Assembly: GCA_964451885.1 (NCBI GenBank)
Contig: CAYVJW010000005.1
Location: forward strand, 1-28,877
Length of the DNA stretch: 28,877 nucleotides
Source of the DNA: CAYVJW01 sp964451885
Lineage (GTDB): Bacteria; Patescibacteriota; Gracilibacteria; UBA4473
Direction: 5' to 3'
The translations under genes were made by a program, and so were the position numbers. The notes under the pieces were generated by a model. It was not told where the DNA came from. It ran no database searches and saw only the letters and a list, made by a program, of their open reading frames with translations. Below are positions 7,994-16,293 of this stretch, piece by piece. Position 1 is the stretch's first letter. Each line of letters starts with the position of its first letter.

Positions 7994-10525
7994 TTACTTA
8001 AATTCCAACTTTCCCCCTTTTTCCTCAACCTTCACTTTTCCTCCTACTTTTTTTTCTAACAAAGCCAAGGCCAGGGGATTGAGGAGTTCACGTTCTATGG
8101 CTCTTTTTAGGGGGCGGGCGCCGAAGGTTGGGTCGTATCCTGCTTTGGTCAGGAATTGTTTTGCGTTTTTGGTAATGTCTAGTTCTATGTTTTGAAATTT
8201 AAGCCTTTCAGATACTTGATTTAGTTGTAAGTCGAGTATTTCGAAGATTTGTGATTCCGAGAGTTCTTCAAATCCTATTACTTCGTCTAATCGGTTGAGG
8301 AATTCCGGGCGGAAATGTTGAGCGAGTTCTGAACGGAGCATTTTATCTGTCGGTTGGTTGCCTTCTGTAAAGAGGTTGGAGCAGAGGTTTGATGTGAGGA
8401 TTACGATCGTGTTTTTAAAGTTTACTTTTCTGCCTTTCGAATCAGTTAGGGCTCCTTCGTCCAGGATTTGCAAAAAGAGATTAAAGACATCATGATGGGC
8501 TTTTTCGATTTCATCGAACAGAATGACGGAGTATGGTCGTTGGCGAACTTTGTCCGTCAGCTGCCCGCCTTCGTCGTATCCTACATATCCGGGAGGGGCA
8601 CCGATGAGTTTTGCTACGGAATGGGATTCCATGTATTCGGACATGTCAAAACGGATCATGGCGTGTTCGGAGTCGAAAAGTTCTTTGGCCAAGGTTTTGG
8701 CCAGCTCTGTTTTTCCTACTCCGGTGGGGCCGAGGAACATAAATGATCCAATGGGGCGATTCTCGGGAGAGAGGCCGGCTCTGCTGCGCCGTATGGAGTT
8801 GGCTACTGAGACAATGGCTCGATCCTGTCCGATAAGGTTTTCGTGCATTTTTTCTTCGAGGTGCGTGAGCTTCTCGGATTCTTTTTCGGTTAATTTTGTG
8901 GCAGGGATGCCTGTCCAGCGGGAAATGATTTCTGCTATGTCGTTTTCAGCTATTTCTTCACGGATAATCTTGAGGTTGCCGTGTTTTTGTAATTCTGAGA
9001 GTCTTTTTTTCAGTTCTGGTATTGTCCCGTGCCGAAGTTCGGCCGCGCGGGCAAAATCAGCGTCTTTTTCGGCATTTTCGGTTTCAAAACGAAGATTATC
9101 GAGCTGTTCCTTGATGTTTTGGATTTCTTCCACAGAAGCTTTTTCCAGTTTCCACTCGGCTTCTTGGCTTTTGAGTTCTTCTTTCAGGTCAGCAATTTCT
9201 TTATCAATTTCTTTCAGCCTTTCTTTTTTTCGGCCTTCTTTTTTTAGAGCTGCCTTTTCTATCTCGATAGTTAGTATTTTTCGCTTTAAATTGGAAATAG
9301 CTTCCGGTTCGGATTCTATTTCGAGTTTGAGCTTTGACATGGCTTCATCGATCAAATCGATGGATTTGTCCGGTAACTTGCGGTCGGGAAGGTAGCGAGT
9401 AGCTAAGTCTACGGCTGCGATTAAGGCATCATCAGTGATTTGTACGCCGTGGTGGAGCTCGTATTTTTCCCGGATTCCTCGGAGGATAGCGATGGCTTCT
9501 TCTGCAGTGGGCTCTTCTACCGGTATCGGTTGAAACCGGCGTTCAAGGGCGGCGTCTTTTTCGATGTATTTTCTATATTCTCCCAGAGTTGTAGCACCGA
9601 TGCAGTGGAGTGTTCCTCGAGCCAGAGCTGGTTTTAGTAAATTTCCGGCATCCATGGAGCCTTCAGCAGATCCGGTACCGACAATGTTATGTAATTCATC
9701 TATAAAAAGGATGATTTTTCCTTCTGCTTTTTCTATATTTTTGAGCACATTTTTTAATCGGTCTTCGAATTCCCCCCTATATTTAGCGCCTGCTACGAGT
9801 GCAGCTAAATCTAAACCAAGAACATGTTTATTGTTCAATGATTCAGGGATTTCTCCTTTATGGATCTTATGAGCAAGACCTTCTATGATAGCTGTTTTTC
9901 CTACTCCCGGGTCTCCGACGAGTACGGGATTGTTTTTTGTTCTTCGGGAGAGGATTTGTATGGTTCTGCGTATTTCTTTATCACGTCCGATGATCGGATC
10001 GATCTTTCCTTTTTTGGCCAAATCGGTGTAATCAATGCAGTAGTTTTCTAATGCTTTGAGTTCTTCGTGCCCATCTACTGTATCAATTTTTTGATCACCA
10101 CGAAGGGAACTTATACTATCTTGAATATTTTTCTTGTTCAATCCGATATGCTCTAGGTCTAGCTTAGCGGTCGAATTACTATCAAAAATAGCCAAAATAA
10201 AATGTTCGATAGATAAGAAATCATCACTGTATTCTTTTTGATATTTTTCAGCGTTTCGGATCATATTTGAAAAATCCCGGCTTGGAGTTCTTGTTCCACC
10301 TTCTACTTTTGGAAGGTGTTTGATTTTTTCTTGAAAATGAATCTTGATTTTTTCGGACGGAATGCCTACTTTCTGAAAAATTTTATGGGCGAATGATTCT
10401 TCGTCTGCCAGAACACCAAGTATATAGTGATCTATTTCAATAGAAGCCGATTTAGCCCTATCAGCGATTTTTTGTGTTTCCACAATAGTATGTGAGGCGG
10501 GGGTGGTCCATTTTTCGAAATCCAT
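7994..10525 (-). CDS. clpB: ClpB disaggregase (Hsp100)
   Basis: Hexameric AAA+ chaperone that, with DnaK, extracts polypeptides from aggregates. Order: diverged N-domain (residues 1-145), first AAA+ module with Walker A GDPGVGKT (204-211), pore loop AGAKYRGEFEDR and Walker B IILFIDELH (271-279); a long charged coiled-coil middle domain (about 400-525), typical of ClpB; second AAA+ module with Walker A GPTGVGKT (599-606), pore motif GAPPGYVGYDEGG and Walker B VILFDEIEKA. There is no ClpP-docking (I/L)GF loop where the clpC paralogue has one, and the middle domain is long, so ClpB rather than ClpC. Length 843 is slightly short because of the N-domain. A degenerate CIRCE operator overlaps its promoter. 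Confidence 0.95.
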   Translation of the reverse strand: MDFEKWTTPASHTIVETQKIADRAKSASIEIDHYILGVLADEESFAHKIFQKVGIPSEKIKIHFQEKIKHLPKVEGGTRTPSRDFSNMIRNAEKYQKEYSDDFLSIEHFILAIFDSNSTAKLDLEHIGLNKKNIQDSISSLRGDQKIDTVDGHEELKALENYCIDYTDLAKKGKIDPIIGRDKEIRRTIQILSRRTKNNPVLVGDPGVGKTAIIEGLAHKIHKGEIPESLNNKHVLGLDLAALVAGAKYRGEFEDRLKNVLKNIEKAEGKIILFIDELHNIVGTGSAEGSMDAGNLLKPALARGTLHCIGATTLGEYRKYIEKDAALERRFQPIPVEEPTAEEAIAILRGIREKYELHHGVQITDDALIAAVDLATRYLPDRKLPDKSIDLIDEAMSKLKLEIESEPEAISNLKRKILTIEIEKAALKKEGRKKERLKEIDKEIADLKEELKSQEAEWKLEKASVEEIQNIKEQLDNLRFETENAEKDADFARAAELRHGTIPELKKRLSELQKHGNLKIIREEIAENDIAEIISRWTGIPATKLTEKESEKLTHLEEKMHENLIGQDRAIVSVANSIRRSRAGLSPENRPIGSFMFLGPTGVGKTELAKTLAKELFDSEHAMIRFDMSEYMESHSVAKLIGAPPGYVGYDEGGQLTDKVRQRPYSVILFDEIEKAHHDVFNLFLQILDEGALTDSKGRKVNFKNTIVILTSNLCSNLFTEGNQPTDKMLRSELAQHFRPEFLNRLDEVIGFEELSESQIFEILDLQLNQVSERLKFQNIELDITKNAKQFLTKAGYDPTFGARPLKRAIERELLNPLALALLEKKVGGKVKVEEKGGKLEFK

Positions 10526-10551
10526 TAATAATCAATTATTTATTAATTAAA

Positions 10552-10578
10552 TTGGCAGTCTTTACTATAGAGTGCTAA
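10552..10578 (-). promoter_or_regulatory. CIRCE operator (HrcA binding site) of clpB, degenerate
   Basis: On the plus strand TTGGCAGTC, nine bases, then GAGTGCTAA: the canonical CIRCE is TTAGCACTC-N9-GAGTGCTAA, so one arm is perfect and the other has two changes. It overlaps the -10 box of the clpB promoter and lies about 27 bases before the start codon. HrcA represses through this element in many bacteria; hrcA itself is not in the window. Confidence 0.85.
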
Positions 10579-10592
10579 GTCTTAGATGTCAA
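10564..10592 (-). promoter_or_regulatory. clpB promoter
   Basis: Minus strand TTGACA (10587-10592), 17-base spacer, TATAGT (10564-10569). The spacer and -10 carry the CIRCE operator, so a bound repressor would block RNA polymerase. The leader would be only about 30 bases, without a visible Shine-Dalgarno sequence. Confidence 0.75.
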
Positions 10593-10627
10593 AAAATAAG
10601 GGATATATGAATTTGTAGAGTATTGAG

Positions 10628-10656
10628 TTGTTTCTTAGTGATAATAATGTTATAAT
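10628..10656 (+). promoter_or_regulatory. Candidate promoter for the 10681 gene
   Basis: TTGTTT (10628-10633), 17 bases, TATAAT (10651-10656), ending 24 bases before the ATG at 10681. Perfect -10, weak -35. It is divergent from the clpB promoter and about 40 bases from it. Confidence 0.5.
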
Positions 10657-10680
10657 AAAAAGATATATACTATAAATTTC

Positions 10681-11397
10681 ATGAAAACTATTTTTGCTGT
10701 TCACGGTGTTGGTTTCGAACTTTCGGATGAATTATCCGAGAGGATCAGGTTTGTGGAGCATGAGGCTCTGGAGGATTTAAAACATGAACTCGTTACGAAG
10801 GAGGAGGTTATATTTATTAGCCTGGGTGGGGTAGAGGATGATAATCATGAAAAAAACGCGCATGTGGCTTATGATTTGTTGGAGAAGCATAAGACTAAAA
10901 TTCCAAAGGGTGCTACGGTTATGACTTTGGGAGGAAAGACAATGTTAGAGGAGTGTTTGGAGGTGTTGAATTTTGTTCAAGACACGTATAAGGATGAAAA
11001 AGTAAGGATTGTGGCAGGGATAGAATCGGCCCCGTTTAGGCCGTTTCGTCTGAAAGCTTCTTATAAAGTACCTCTATTACTCTCTCCGTTACGAAATTTT
11101 GCAATAAAACATCCAATTGGTTATCGAATTATTGTGCCGTTTTTGTCCTTGGGAGCTTTATTGATGCCGTCTGTTGGGCAAAAAATAGAAATTGGGCATT
11201 ATCATTATCCTTTTTTGAAATCGTCTGGGGGGAGGTGGAATGAGTTGAAGTCTTTGTTTTTTCTTATTATTGATCCGTTTAATGTGAAAAATGAGAAGGA
11301 AGAGGAAAAGAAAGAAGAAAAAGAGGAGCCTCAAAAAGAAGCAGAGGTGAAGAAAGAGGTAAAGACAGAAAAAAAGAAGGTTGTGAGGAAAAAGTAA
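10681..11397 (+). CDS. Unknown protein with Lys/Glu-rich C-terminal tail, weak DUF218 (YdcF-like) resemblance
   Basis: Not securely recognised. The first 190 residues look like an alpha/beta fold: strands MKTIFAVHGVG, EEVIFISLGG, GATVMTLGG and VRIVAGIES alternate with charged helices. The order LGG, then an Ala-rich helix, then LGGKTMLEE, then IVAGIESAPFRPFRL resembles the layout of DUF218 proteins (YdcF/SanA/ElyC), but this is only a visual similarity. A hydrophobic stretch at about 155-170 (YRIIVPFLSLGALLMP) could be a buried or membrane helix. The last 45 residues are almost only Lys, Glu and Val, as in three other proteins of the window. The gene stands alone between clpB and recO, has its own promoter, and is followed by a 30-base palindrome. 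Confidence 0.75.
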   Translation: MKTIFAVHGVGFELSDELSERIRFVEHEALEDLKHELVTKEEVIFISLGGVEDDNHEKNAHVAYDLLEKHKTKIPKGATVMTLGGKTMLEECLEVLNFVQDTYKDEKVRIVAGIESAPFRPFRLKASYKVPLLLSPLRNFAIKHPIGYRIIVPFLSLGALLMPSVGQKIEIGHYHYPFLKSSGGRWNELKSLFFLIIDPFNVKNEKEEEKKEEKEEPQKEAEVKKEVKTEKKKVVRKK

Positions 11398-11415
11398 TAT
11401 TTGTCAATGTCATGC

Positions 11416-11445
11416 TGAAGGCAAAAGCTCGAGCTTTTGCCTTCA
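11416..11445. terminator. Perfect 30-base palindrome between convergent genes, probable bidirectional terminator
   Basis: Fifteen-base arms meet at the centre (CTCGAG) with no spacer; in RNA this would be a stem of about 13 pairs closed by a TCGA loop. It lies 19 bases after the stop of the 10681 gene and 50 bases beyond the recO stop. There is no good T-run on either side, so intrinsic termination would be inefficient; it may instead be an mRNA-stabilising hairpin. Confidence 0.55.
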
Positions 11446-11473
11446 TTGGATTGTATCATATATGATTTTTTTG

Positions 11474-11493
11474 GGCAGACACATAGGTCCGCC
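11474..11493 (-). terminator. Hairpin directly after recO
   Basis: On the minus strand GGCGGAC, loop CTATGT, GTCTGCC: a seven-pair GC-rich stem with one G-U, beginning two bases after the recO stop codon. It resembles the short GC-rich palindromic elements scattered in many bacterial genomes. It is followed by a run of A, not T, so it is not a canonical terminator for recO; on the plus strand the preceding seven T also do not fit. A 3'-end stabiliser is possible. Confidence 0.4.
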
Positions 11494-11494
11494 T

Positions 11495-12166
11495 CTACTC
11501 GTGGTATTTTTCAATTTCGGCTATAACTTTATTTACTTCCGTAAAGTTTTCATCCGGAAGGTTATTAACTTTCTCTTGAAATGTTTGAAAATCCGATCGG
11601 CGCAGGAATTCGAGTATTTGCCTGGAGGTGTTTGAAATTTTTAGTGCATTCGGGATCATTATTCTTGAAATTTTTGAGTTTTGGGCGTCGAAAAAAAACG
11701 TTTGGCGTATTTGATTAAAGTAGGGAAGTATTCCTCCAAAATCTAGGCATTTTGTTCGAAAAAAGGCATTGTATTTTTCTAATGAACCTGATTCAATATT
11801 TCCTAGTAATTTTATATTTTCTGAAAAGAAGTTTGGGAGCGGTTTTTCTTCCGGTAATATGTTCCTCAGTTTTTCAATCCATAAAAAACCGGCTTCATTT
11901 GTTGAATAACTCTTTTCAAAAGTGTGGAATACGGAAATTGTTGAAACAGACCTTAATGATTTTGAGTTTCTTCCTTCAAATATTACGAGTTCCAACAACC
12001 GAAAAAAGTCTATTTCCAGATTTTTTTTCTTTGATTTGGCCAGTTTTTTTACAAAAACAGTAATTCTTCCGAATTTATCCGTAAAAAACTCTAGTACCCC
12101 GTCATCATCGGCCATGAGAGTTTTGCGGAGGAGGATGGCAAGGGTTTTTTGTTCTTTAATTTTCAT
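11495..12166 (-). CDS. recO: DNA repair protein RecO
   Basis: Mediator of RecF-pathway recombination that loads RecA on SSB-coated DNA and anneals strands. The N-terminal OB-fold is recognisable: the TLAILLRKTLMADDDGVLEFFTD start with the family pattern (a)(i)VL....y.e.D.i...ft...G, then FGRITVFVKKLAKSKKK and FFRLLELVIFEGRNSKSLRSV. The C-terminal helical domain follows (FLWIEKLRNILPEE, then SRQILEFLRR near the end). The usual CxxC zinc site of many RecO proteins is not seen. Length 223 is near the family norm. The start overlaps the ftsX stop by four bases (ATGA), so translation is coupled. Confidence 0.85.
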   Translation of the reverse strand: MKIKEQKTLAILLRKTLMADDDGVLEFFTDKFGRITVFVKKLAKSKKKNLEIDFFRLLELVIFEGRNSKSLRSVSTISVFHTFEKSYSTNEAGFLWIEKLRNILPEEKPLPNFFSENIKLLGNIESGSLEKYNAFFRTKCLDFGGILPYFNQIRQTFFFDAQNSKISRIMIPNALKISNTSRQILEFLRRSDFQTFQEKVNNLPDENFTEVNKVIAEIEKYHE

Positions 12167-13023
12167 TTCTCAAATCGACCATTCAAGTATTTCTGTATCG
12201 CCATCCAAGCCCCCACTATTCCTACTCCGGCGGAAACAAGTATTTCTTCAGTAAAAACATTATTCCATAGATAGAGAAATATTTCTCCTCCCGGAAGTAC
12301 TTCTATTTCGCGTAGAACAAAAATAAAGGCGAAAATTCCGATCAAGCTTGCTGATATTCCAAGAAGTAGGCCTTCGACTAGGAAGGGACCGGCGATGAAT
12401 TTTGTATCAGCGCCTACAAATCTTGCAATAAATATTTCTTCCTTTCGAGAAAAAATTACAATCCGAAAAGTATTTATTACGAGAAGTATTCCTCCTGCGA
12501 GAAATAGTATTGACAGCCAAAAGCTCACTTTTTCAATATTTGTTCGTATTTTATGAAGTTTGTCTATGAGGTTCACAAAATCCTTTTCTCCCTCTGTATT
12601 CCAGTTGCCTATAACATTGTCGTACCTGATTTTTTTTAGGACTTTAAAAACATCTTTTACTTCTTGCAGTGATCCGAAAACGAGATGAAGACGGGTAGGG
12701 ATTTCAAAATCTTCGAGTTTTTTGTTAGTTCTTATAGTGACCGTTAAATCAAATTTATTTAATTCATTTTTTAGTGCGTCCAAAAGAAACGGATCATAGT
12801 CTTTTCGTAAAGGAACCGTAAAATCCGCGCGGGATTCCAGGTTTTTTAAGGAATAATCTGCAAAATATCCAATTGAAAATACGAGATTTAAGAGAAACAA
12901 AATTAATGCGCCCAGAAGGATGGTAGTGCCGGATAATAATTTATTTCTCCAGAGTTGAGTAGTTCCTTCCCGGATACTTCGAAGGAGGAGTTTTTTATAA
13001 CTTTTTATTTGTTTTTTGAGCAT
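12163..13023 (-). CDS. ftsX: Cell division ABC transporter permease FtsX
   Basis: Integral membrane partner of FtsE that links septum formation to activation of cell-wall hydrolases. Topology fits FtsX: cytoplasmic start (SIREGTTQLWRNKLLSGTTILLGA), first membrane helix at about 32-54, a large extracytoplasmic domain of about 110 residues, then three helices at about 167-187, 213-235 and 258-277. The segment VINTFRIVIFSRKEEIFIARFVGA between helices 2 and 3 matches the conserved N.irl.i..rr.EI.iMklvGAt loop of the family. Length 286 is typical. FtsE is not next to it, unlike the usual ftsEX pair. It lies 14 bases after the nucleotidyltransferase gene and overlaps recO by four bases. Confidence 0.92.
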   Translation of the reverse strand: MLKKQIKSYKKLLLRSIREGTTQLWRNKLLSGTTILLGALILFLLNLVFSIGYFADYSLKNLESRADFTVPLRKDYDPFLLDALKNELNKFDLTVTIRTNKKLEDFEIPTRLHLVFGSLQEVKDVFKVLKKIRYDNVIGNWNTEGEKDFVNLIDKLHKIRTNIEKVSFWLSILFLAGGILLVINTFRIVIFSRKEEIFIARFVGADTKFIAGPFLVEGLLLGISASLIGIFAFIFVLREIEVLPGGEIFLYLWNNVFTEEILVSAGVGIVGAWMAIQKYLNGRFEK

Positions 13024-13037
13024 GGTTTTCGATTATA

Positions 13038-13439
13038 TTAAAATTTCGAACTTTTGAAAAGTTCAGGAAAATAAGGTTGTGCCCGAAAAAATTTAATTTT
13101 TGGAAAAATCTCTTTAGCTTTCATTTCATCAAAAAACTGGTCATACCCCAAAAGAATAGCTTCGGGGGAAAATTCTCGAATGGTTTCAATAAAATTAGCA
13201 TCTGCTCGTCCTAGGCGGATTGTTGTATTTGGAAGATTTTCAGCTTGGATTTGTTTTAAGCGATCGTTTTCTTGTTTTTTGGGCATTTTTTTCTTTAGTT
13301 GGAGAACTGTCTTGTCCCGTGCAATGATAATTATTAGATCTTGGCAGATATTTTTTGCTGACCATAAAAAAAACTGATGTCCAACATGAAGTCGGTCAAA
13401 AGTTCCGGCAACAAGAATACTACTGAAAATTTTTTTCAT
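13038..13439 (-). CDS. Cytidylyltransferase-like protein (TagD/RibL/CoaD superfamily)
   Basis: Small nucleotidyltransferase with the HIGH-superfamily signature GTFDRLHVGHQFFL at residues 12-25 (HxGH motif HVGH). Members attach CMP, AMP or related groups to a phosphorylated small molecule. The 133-residue length and the GTFDxLHxGH form fit glycerol-3-phosphate cytidylyltransferase (TagD) or archaeal FAD synthase (RibL); the later ILLGYDQFFDEMK stands where TagD and RibL have GxDQ/GYDW-type loops. Phosphopantetheine adenylyltransferase (CoaD) would be longer and differ in its C-terminal motif. The substrate stays open. It is first in a tight nucleotidyltransferase-ftsX-recO order and lies beyond the inverted-repeat region 13464-13621. 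Confidence 0.82.
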   Translation of the reverse strand: MKKIFSSILVAGTFDRLHVGHQFFLWSAKNICQDLIIIIARDKTVLQLKKKMPKKQENDRLKQIQAENLPNTTIRLGRADANFIETIREFSPEAILLGYDQFFDEMKAKEIFPKIKFFRAQPYFPELFKSSKF

Positions 13440-13463
13440 AATATTTTTTCTTGGCGGCTGATA

Positions 13464-13621
13464 AGGGCGAGAGACAAAATAACTTGAACAATTTCAGCAC
13501 AGCTTCACATCATCTAAATTTCTAAAAACTTTCACAATATTACAATATTTCTCAATTTTTTATAAATCTATATAATGCAAATCTTGAGCGAACTTGAACG
13601 TGTTATTTTATCTCTCACCCT
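13464..13621. repeat. Long-range inverted repeat with 20-base arms, possible structured RNA or miniature element
   Basis: Arms at 13464-13483 and 13602-13621 are complementary over 20 bases with two mismatches and enclose 118 bases. On the plus strand both mismatches are C-A; on the minus strand both are G-U, so a minus-strand RNA would pair over the entire arm. The region fills the 192-base gap between the clpC stop and the nucleotidyltransferase start, both minus-strand genes. A direct GTTCAAGTT repeat lies next to each arm on the minus strand. No target duplication or coding sequence is visible. It may be a 3'-UTR/leader structure, a small RNA or the relic of a miniature inverted-repeat element. 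Confidence 0.65.
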
Positions 13622-13631
13622 AAGGGGCGAC

Positions 13632-16232
13632 TTATTTTATTTCTTCAAATTCACAAACTTCATTCTTTTTATCGTAGGAAGTTCGCAGTGTTGAGTTGTG
13701 TTTAATTTTTCCGGAAACTAAACTTTCTACAAGAGGCATTTCGACTCTTTCGGAAATAACTCTTCGAACTTCTCGAGCTCCGTATTCTGGTTTATAGGCT
13801 ATTTTTGCGAGGGTGTTTATCACGGATCCGCTTGTTTTTAGATATATTTCTTTTTCTTTTAGGCGTTCTTCTAATTCAGCAATTTGTAGTTCTACAATTT
13901 TTTTGATGGCTTTTCTCTCCAATGGGCGGAAAACAATAGTTTTGTCTAATCGGTTAATAAACTCTGCAGAAAAGCTGTTTTTAAGATCTTTTAGAACTTC
14001 ATCACGGACCAAATCAAATTCATGTTCATGTTCTGCTAGGTCTTTTTTTGAATCAGTGAATCCGATGGAATTTGCTTGTTGTTGGAATCGTTCTGCTCCA
14101 ATGTTTGAAGTAAGGATGATAATCGTATTTTTAAAAGAGATTTTTCTTCCTTTCCCATCGGTCAATTCGCCATCTTCAAGTATTTGGAGCAGTAAATTAT
14201 GAACGTCTTTATGAGCTTTTTCAATTTCATCAAAAAGGACTACGGAATACGGTTTTCTGCGTATTTTTTCTGTAAGCTGGCCGCCGTTTTCATATCCTAC
14301 ATATCCGGCTGTAGTACCTACAAGTCTGCTGGCGGAATGCTTGACTGAAAATTCTGACATGTCGATTTTTACCAGGGCTTCTTTGCTGTGAAATACATCT
14401 TCAGCCAGTTTTTTTACAAGTTCAGTTTTTCCTACTCCCGTTGGGCCTAAAAACAGGAACGCTCCTAGCGGGCGGTTCGGGTTTTGTAGTCCGACTCGAG
14501 CTCTTCGGATGGATTTCGCTACTTCTGATATAGCGAGATCCTGGTTAATTATTTTTTGTGCCAGTGTTTTTTCCAGGTTTTGTAATTGGCTAATTGATGA
14601 GTTTATTAATGTTGACATTGGAATCCCCGTCATTTGTTCAATGATTTGTGCTGCATCTTTTTCACCTACTTTTTTTATGGATTTTTGATCTACTTTTTGA
14701 ATTTTTAGTTTGTGCAGCATTTTTTCGAATTCTTGTTCTTTTTGATGTAATTGATTGGCTTTTTCGTAATTTTGATCAACAACCGAGGACTCTTTTTGTT
14801 TAATAACATTTGATAATTTAGCTCTTAAATCTCTTATTTTTTTGCCATTTTTTTTATTAATAGTTGATTTTAATGTGCAAGCTTCATCGAGAACATCAAA
14901 TGCTTTATCTGGCAGGAAACGGTCGTTTATATATCTAGCAGAGAGCTTTACAGCTAAATCTATTGCTTCTTCGGTAATTTTAACGGCATGATAAGATTCA
15001 TAGTGGGGTTGTACTCCTTTAAGGATTTTTATGCTTTCGGGGATGGTTGGCTCTGGTACATCAAGAGATTGGAATCTTCTGGAAAGTGCGGCGTCTTTTT
15101 CAATATATTTTTTGTATTCATCCATAGTAGTAGCTCCGACTATTTGCACAATTCCTCTTGAAAGAGCCGGTTTTAGTATGTTTGCTGCATCCAGTGATCC
15201 TTCCGCTGATCCTGCGCCGATGATTGTGTGTAATTCATCGATAAATAAGATGACTTCATTTTCTGACATGGAAGCTTCGTCAATAATTCTTTTTAGCCGC
15301 TCTTCGAATTCTCCGCGGTATTTTGTGCCGGCAATTAGATTTGACATGGAAAGTGAAAAGACTCGTTTATCCAAAAGGCAATCAGGAACGCTTCCCTGGA
15401 TAATTCTTTGGGCTAGCCCTTCCATGATAGCTGTTTTTCCTACTCCCGGATCACCGAGCAATAGGGGATTGTTTTTAGTTTTTCGTGACAGGATTTGAAT
15501 TATTCTTGTGATTTCTTTATCACGGCCGATTATAACGTCCAGTTTTCCGGATGTGGCTTCTTCGGTCAGGTTTGTACAGAAATAATCGAGTGCCAGTTTT
15601 TTTTTCTTTGAAGATGTTTTTTGTGTGGTGTTATTTTGAACCTGGCCGGAGAAGCTTGATTTTTCTTCATTCATCCCCATGAAGACGCTTTGCAGTCCGT
15701 TTAGCAATGTCTCAATTTGTGAAGGATTTGGTGGGGGAGGGGCTACTATAGAAGGTCCTGATGTTGATTTTGATTTTGAGTAATTTTGCTGGAACAGATT
15801 TTCCAGATAATTCACGATATGCCCGGGGTTTACCATAAGTTTTTCCAGCACATGTATGGCTCCGGATTCTTTTTGTCGGACAAGGGCGTATAACAAATGT
15901 TCAGAGTCAACCATACTATGGCCAAAATCGAGCGCCGTTTGTGCTGCAAATTCGATAGCTTTTTGAGAAAAAGATGATAAGAGTGCTTGAGTAGTAGTTT
16001 CTTTACTTTTTTTCTGGGCCGGGTTTTTGAGTTCTTTGGCAATGAGTGACGCGTTTTCATATGTTACTCCAAAATTTCTCAGGATAGCACCTCCGATGGA
16101 TTTTTGTTGGTGCAGTATTCCGAGTAGTAAATGCTGTGTTCTGATTTGTGTATCTTCAAGGCGTACCATTTCTTCTTGAGCAAGGATGATGGTGTTTTTG
16201 GCAAAGTTGGTAAAGGAATCGAATTGGCTCAT
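13632..16232 (-). CDS. clpC: ClpC ATPase (Hsp100 unfoldase of the Clp protease)
   Basis: AAA+ unfoldase that delivers substrates to ClpP. The ORF is open up to a TTG at 16340, but family similarity begins at the ATG at 16232 (MSQFDSFTNFAKNTIILAQEE, a Clp N-domain start), giving 866 residues. Order: two Clp-N repeats, first AAA+ module with GDPGVGKT near 260, AGTKYRGEFEERL and ILFIDELHTIIGAG; a short middle domain with the UVR-like EKANQLHQKEQEFEKMLHKL; second AAA+ module with GPTGVGKT near 595, GTTAGYVGYENGG and VVLFDEIEKA. The short middle domain and the SIGF sequence near 724, in the ClpP-docking loop position, mark it as ClpC rather than ClpB. Its promoter carries a perfect CIRCE element. 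clpP is not in the window. Confidence 0.94.
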   Translation of the reverse strand: MSQFDSFTNFAKNTIILAQEEMVRLEDTQIRTQHLLLGILHQQKSIGGAILRNFGVTYENASLIAKELKNPAQKKSKETTTQALLSSFSQKAIEFAAQTALDFGHSMVDSEHLLYALVRQKESGAIHVLEKLMVNPGHIVNYLENLFQQNYSKSKSTSGPSIVAPPPPNPSQIETLLNGLQSVFMGMNEEKSSFSGQVQNNTTQKTSSKKKKLALDYFCTNLTEEATSGKLDVIIGRDKEITRIIQILSRKTKNNPLLLGDPGVGKTAIMEGLAQRIIQGSVPDCLLDKRVFSLSMSNLIAGTKYRGEFEERLKRIIDEASMSENEVILFIDELHTIIGAGSAEGSLDAANILKPALSRGIVQIVGATTMDEYKKYIEKDAALSRRFQSLDVPEPTIPESIKILKGVQPHYESYHAVKITEEAIDLAVKLSARYINDRFLPDKAFDVLDEACTLKSTINKKNGKKIRDLRAKLSNVIKQKESSVVDQNYEKANQLHQKEQEFEKMLHKLKIQKVDQKSIKKVGEKDAAQIIEQMTGIPMSTLINSSISQLQNLEKTLAQKIINQDLAISEVAKSIRRARVGLQNPNRPLGAFLFLGPTGVGKTELVKKLAEDVFHSKEALVKIDMSEFSVKHSASRLVGTTAGYVGYENGGQLTEKIRRKPYSVVLFDEIEKAHKDVHNLLLQILEDGELTDGKGRKISFKNTIIILTSNIGAERFQQQANSIGFTDSKKDLAEHEHEFDLVRDEVLKDLKNSFSAEFINRLDKTIVFRPLERKAIKKIVELQIAELEERLKEKEIYLKTSGSVINTLAKIAYKPEYGAREVRRVISERVEMPLVESLVSGKIKHNSTLRTSYDKKNEVCEFEEIK

Positions 16233-16269
16233 GGGGAAGAGGTAAAAAGTTTGTAAAGTGAAAATAGTA

Positions 16270-16293
16270 AAATGATTTTTTAAAAAATCATTT
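16270..16293. repeat. Perfect 24-base AT palindrome in the clpC leader
   Basis: Two 12-base arms (AAATGATTTTTT and its complement) meet without a spacer, inside the predicted clpC 5' leader between the CIRCE promoter and the ATG at 16232. It could form a weak, easily melted hairpin in RNA. Function unknown. Confidence 0.5.

Noticed and set aside
7905..8195. 96-codon plus-strand ORF starting in the gap after 7880
   Set aside because: Only about 29 codons lie outside clpB; the rest is antisense to the clpB C-terminus, and no ribosome site is present.
8523..9395. 290-codon plus-strand ORF opposite clpB
   Set aside because: Antisense to highly conserved clpB sequence; composition (Ser/Phe/Arg-rich) is that of a reverse-strand shadow.
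13440..13631. FMN riboswitch before the nucleotidyltransferase
   Set aside because: None of the conserved RFN element segments is recognisable in the gap.
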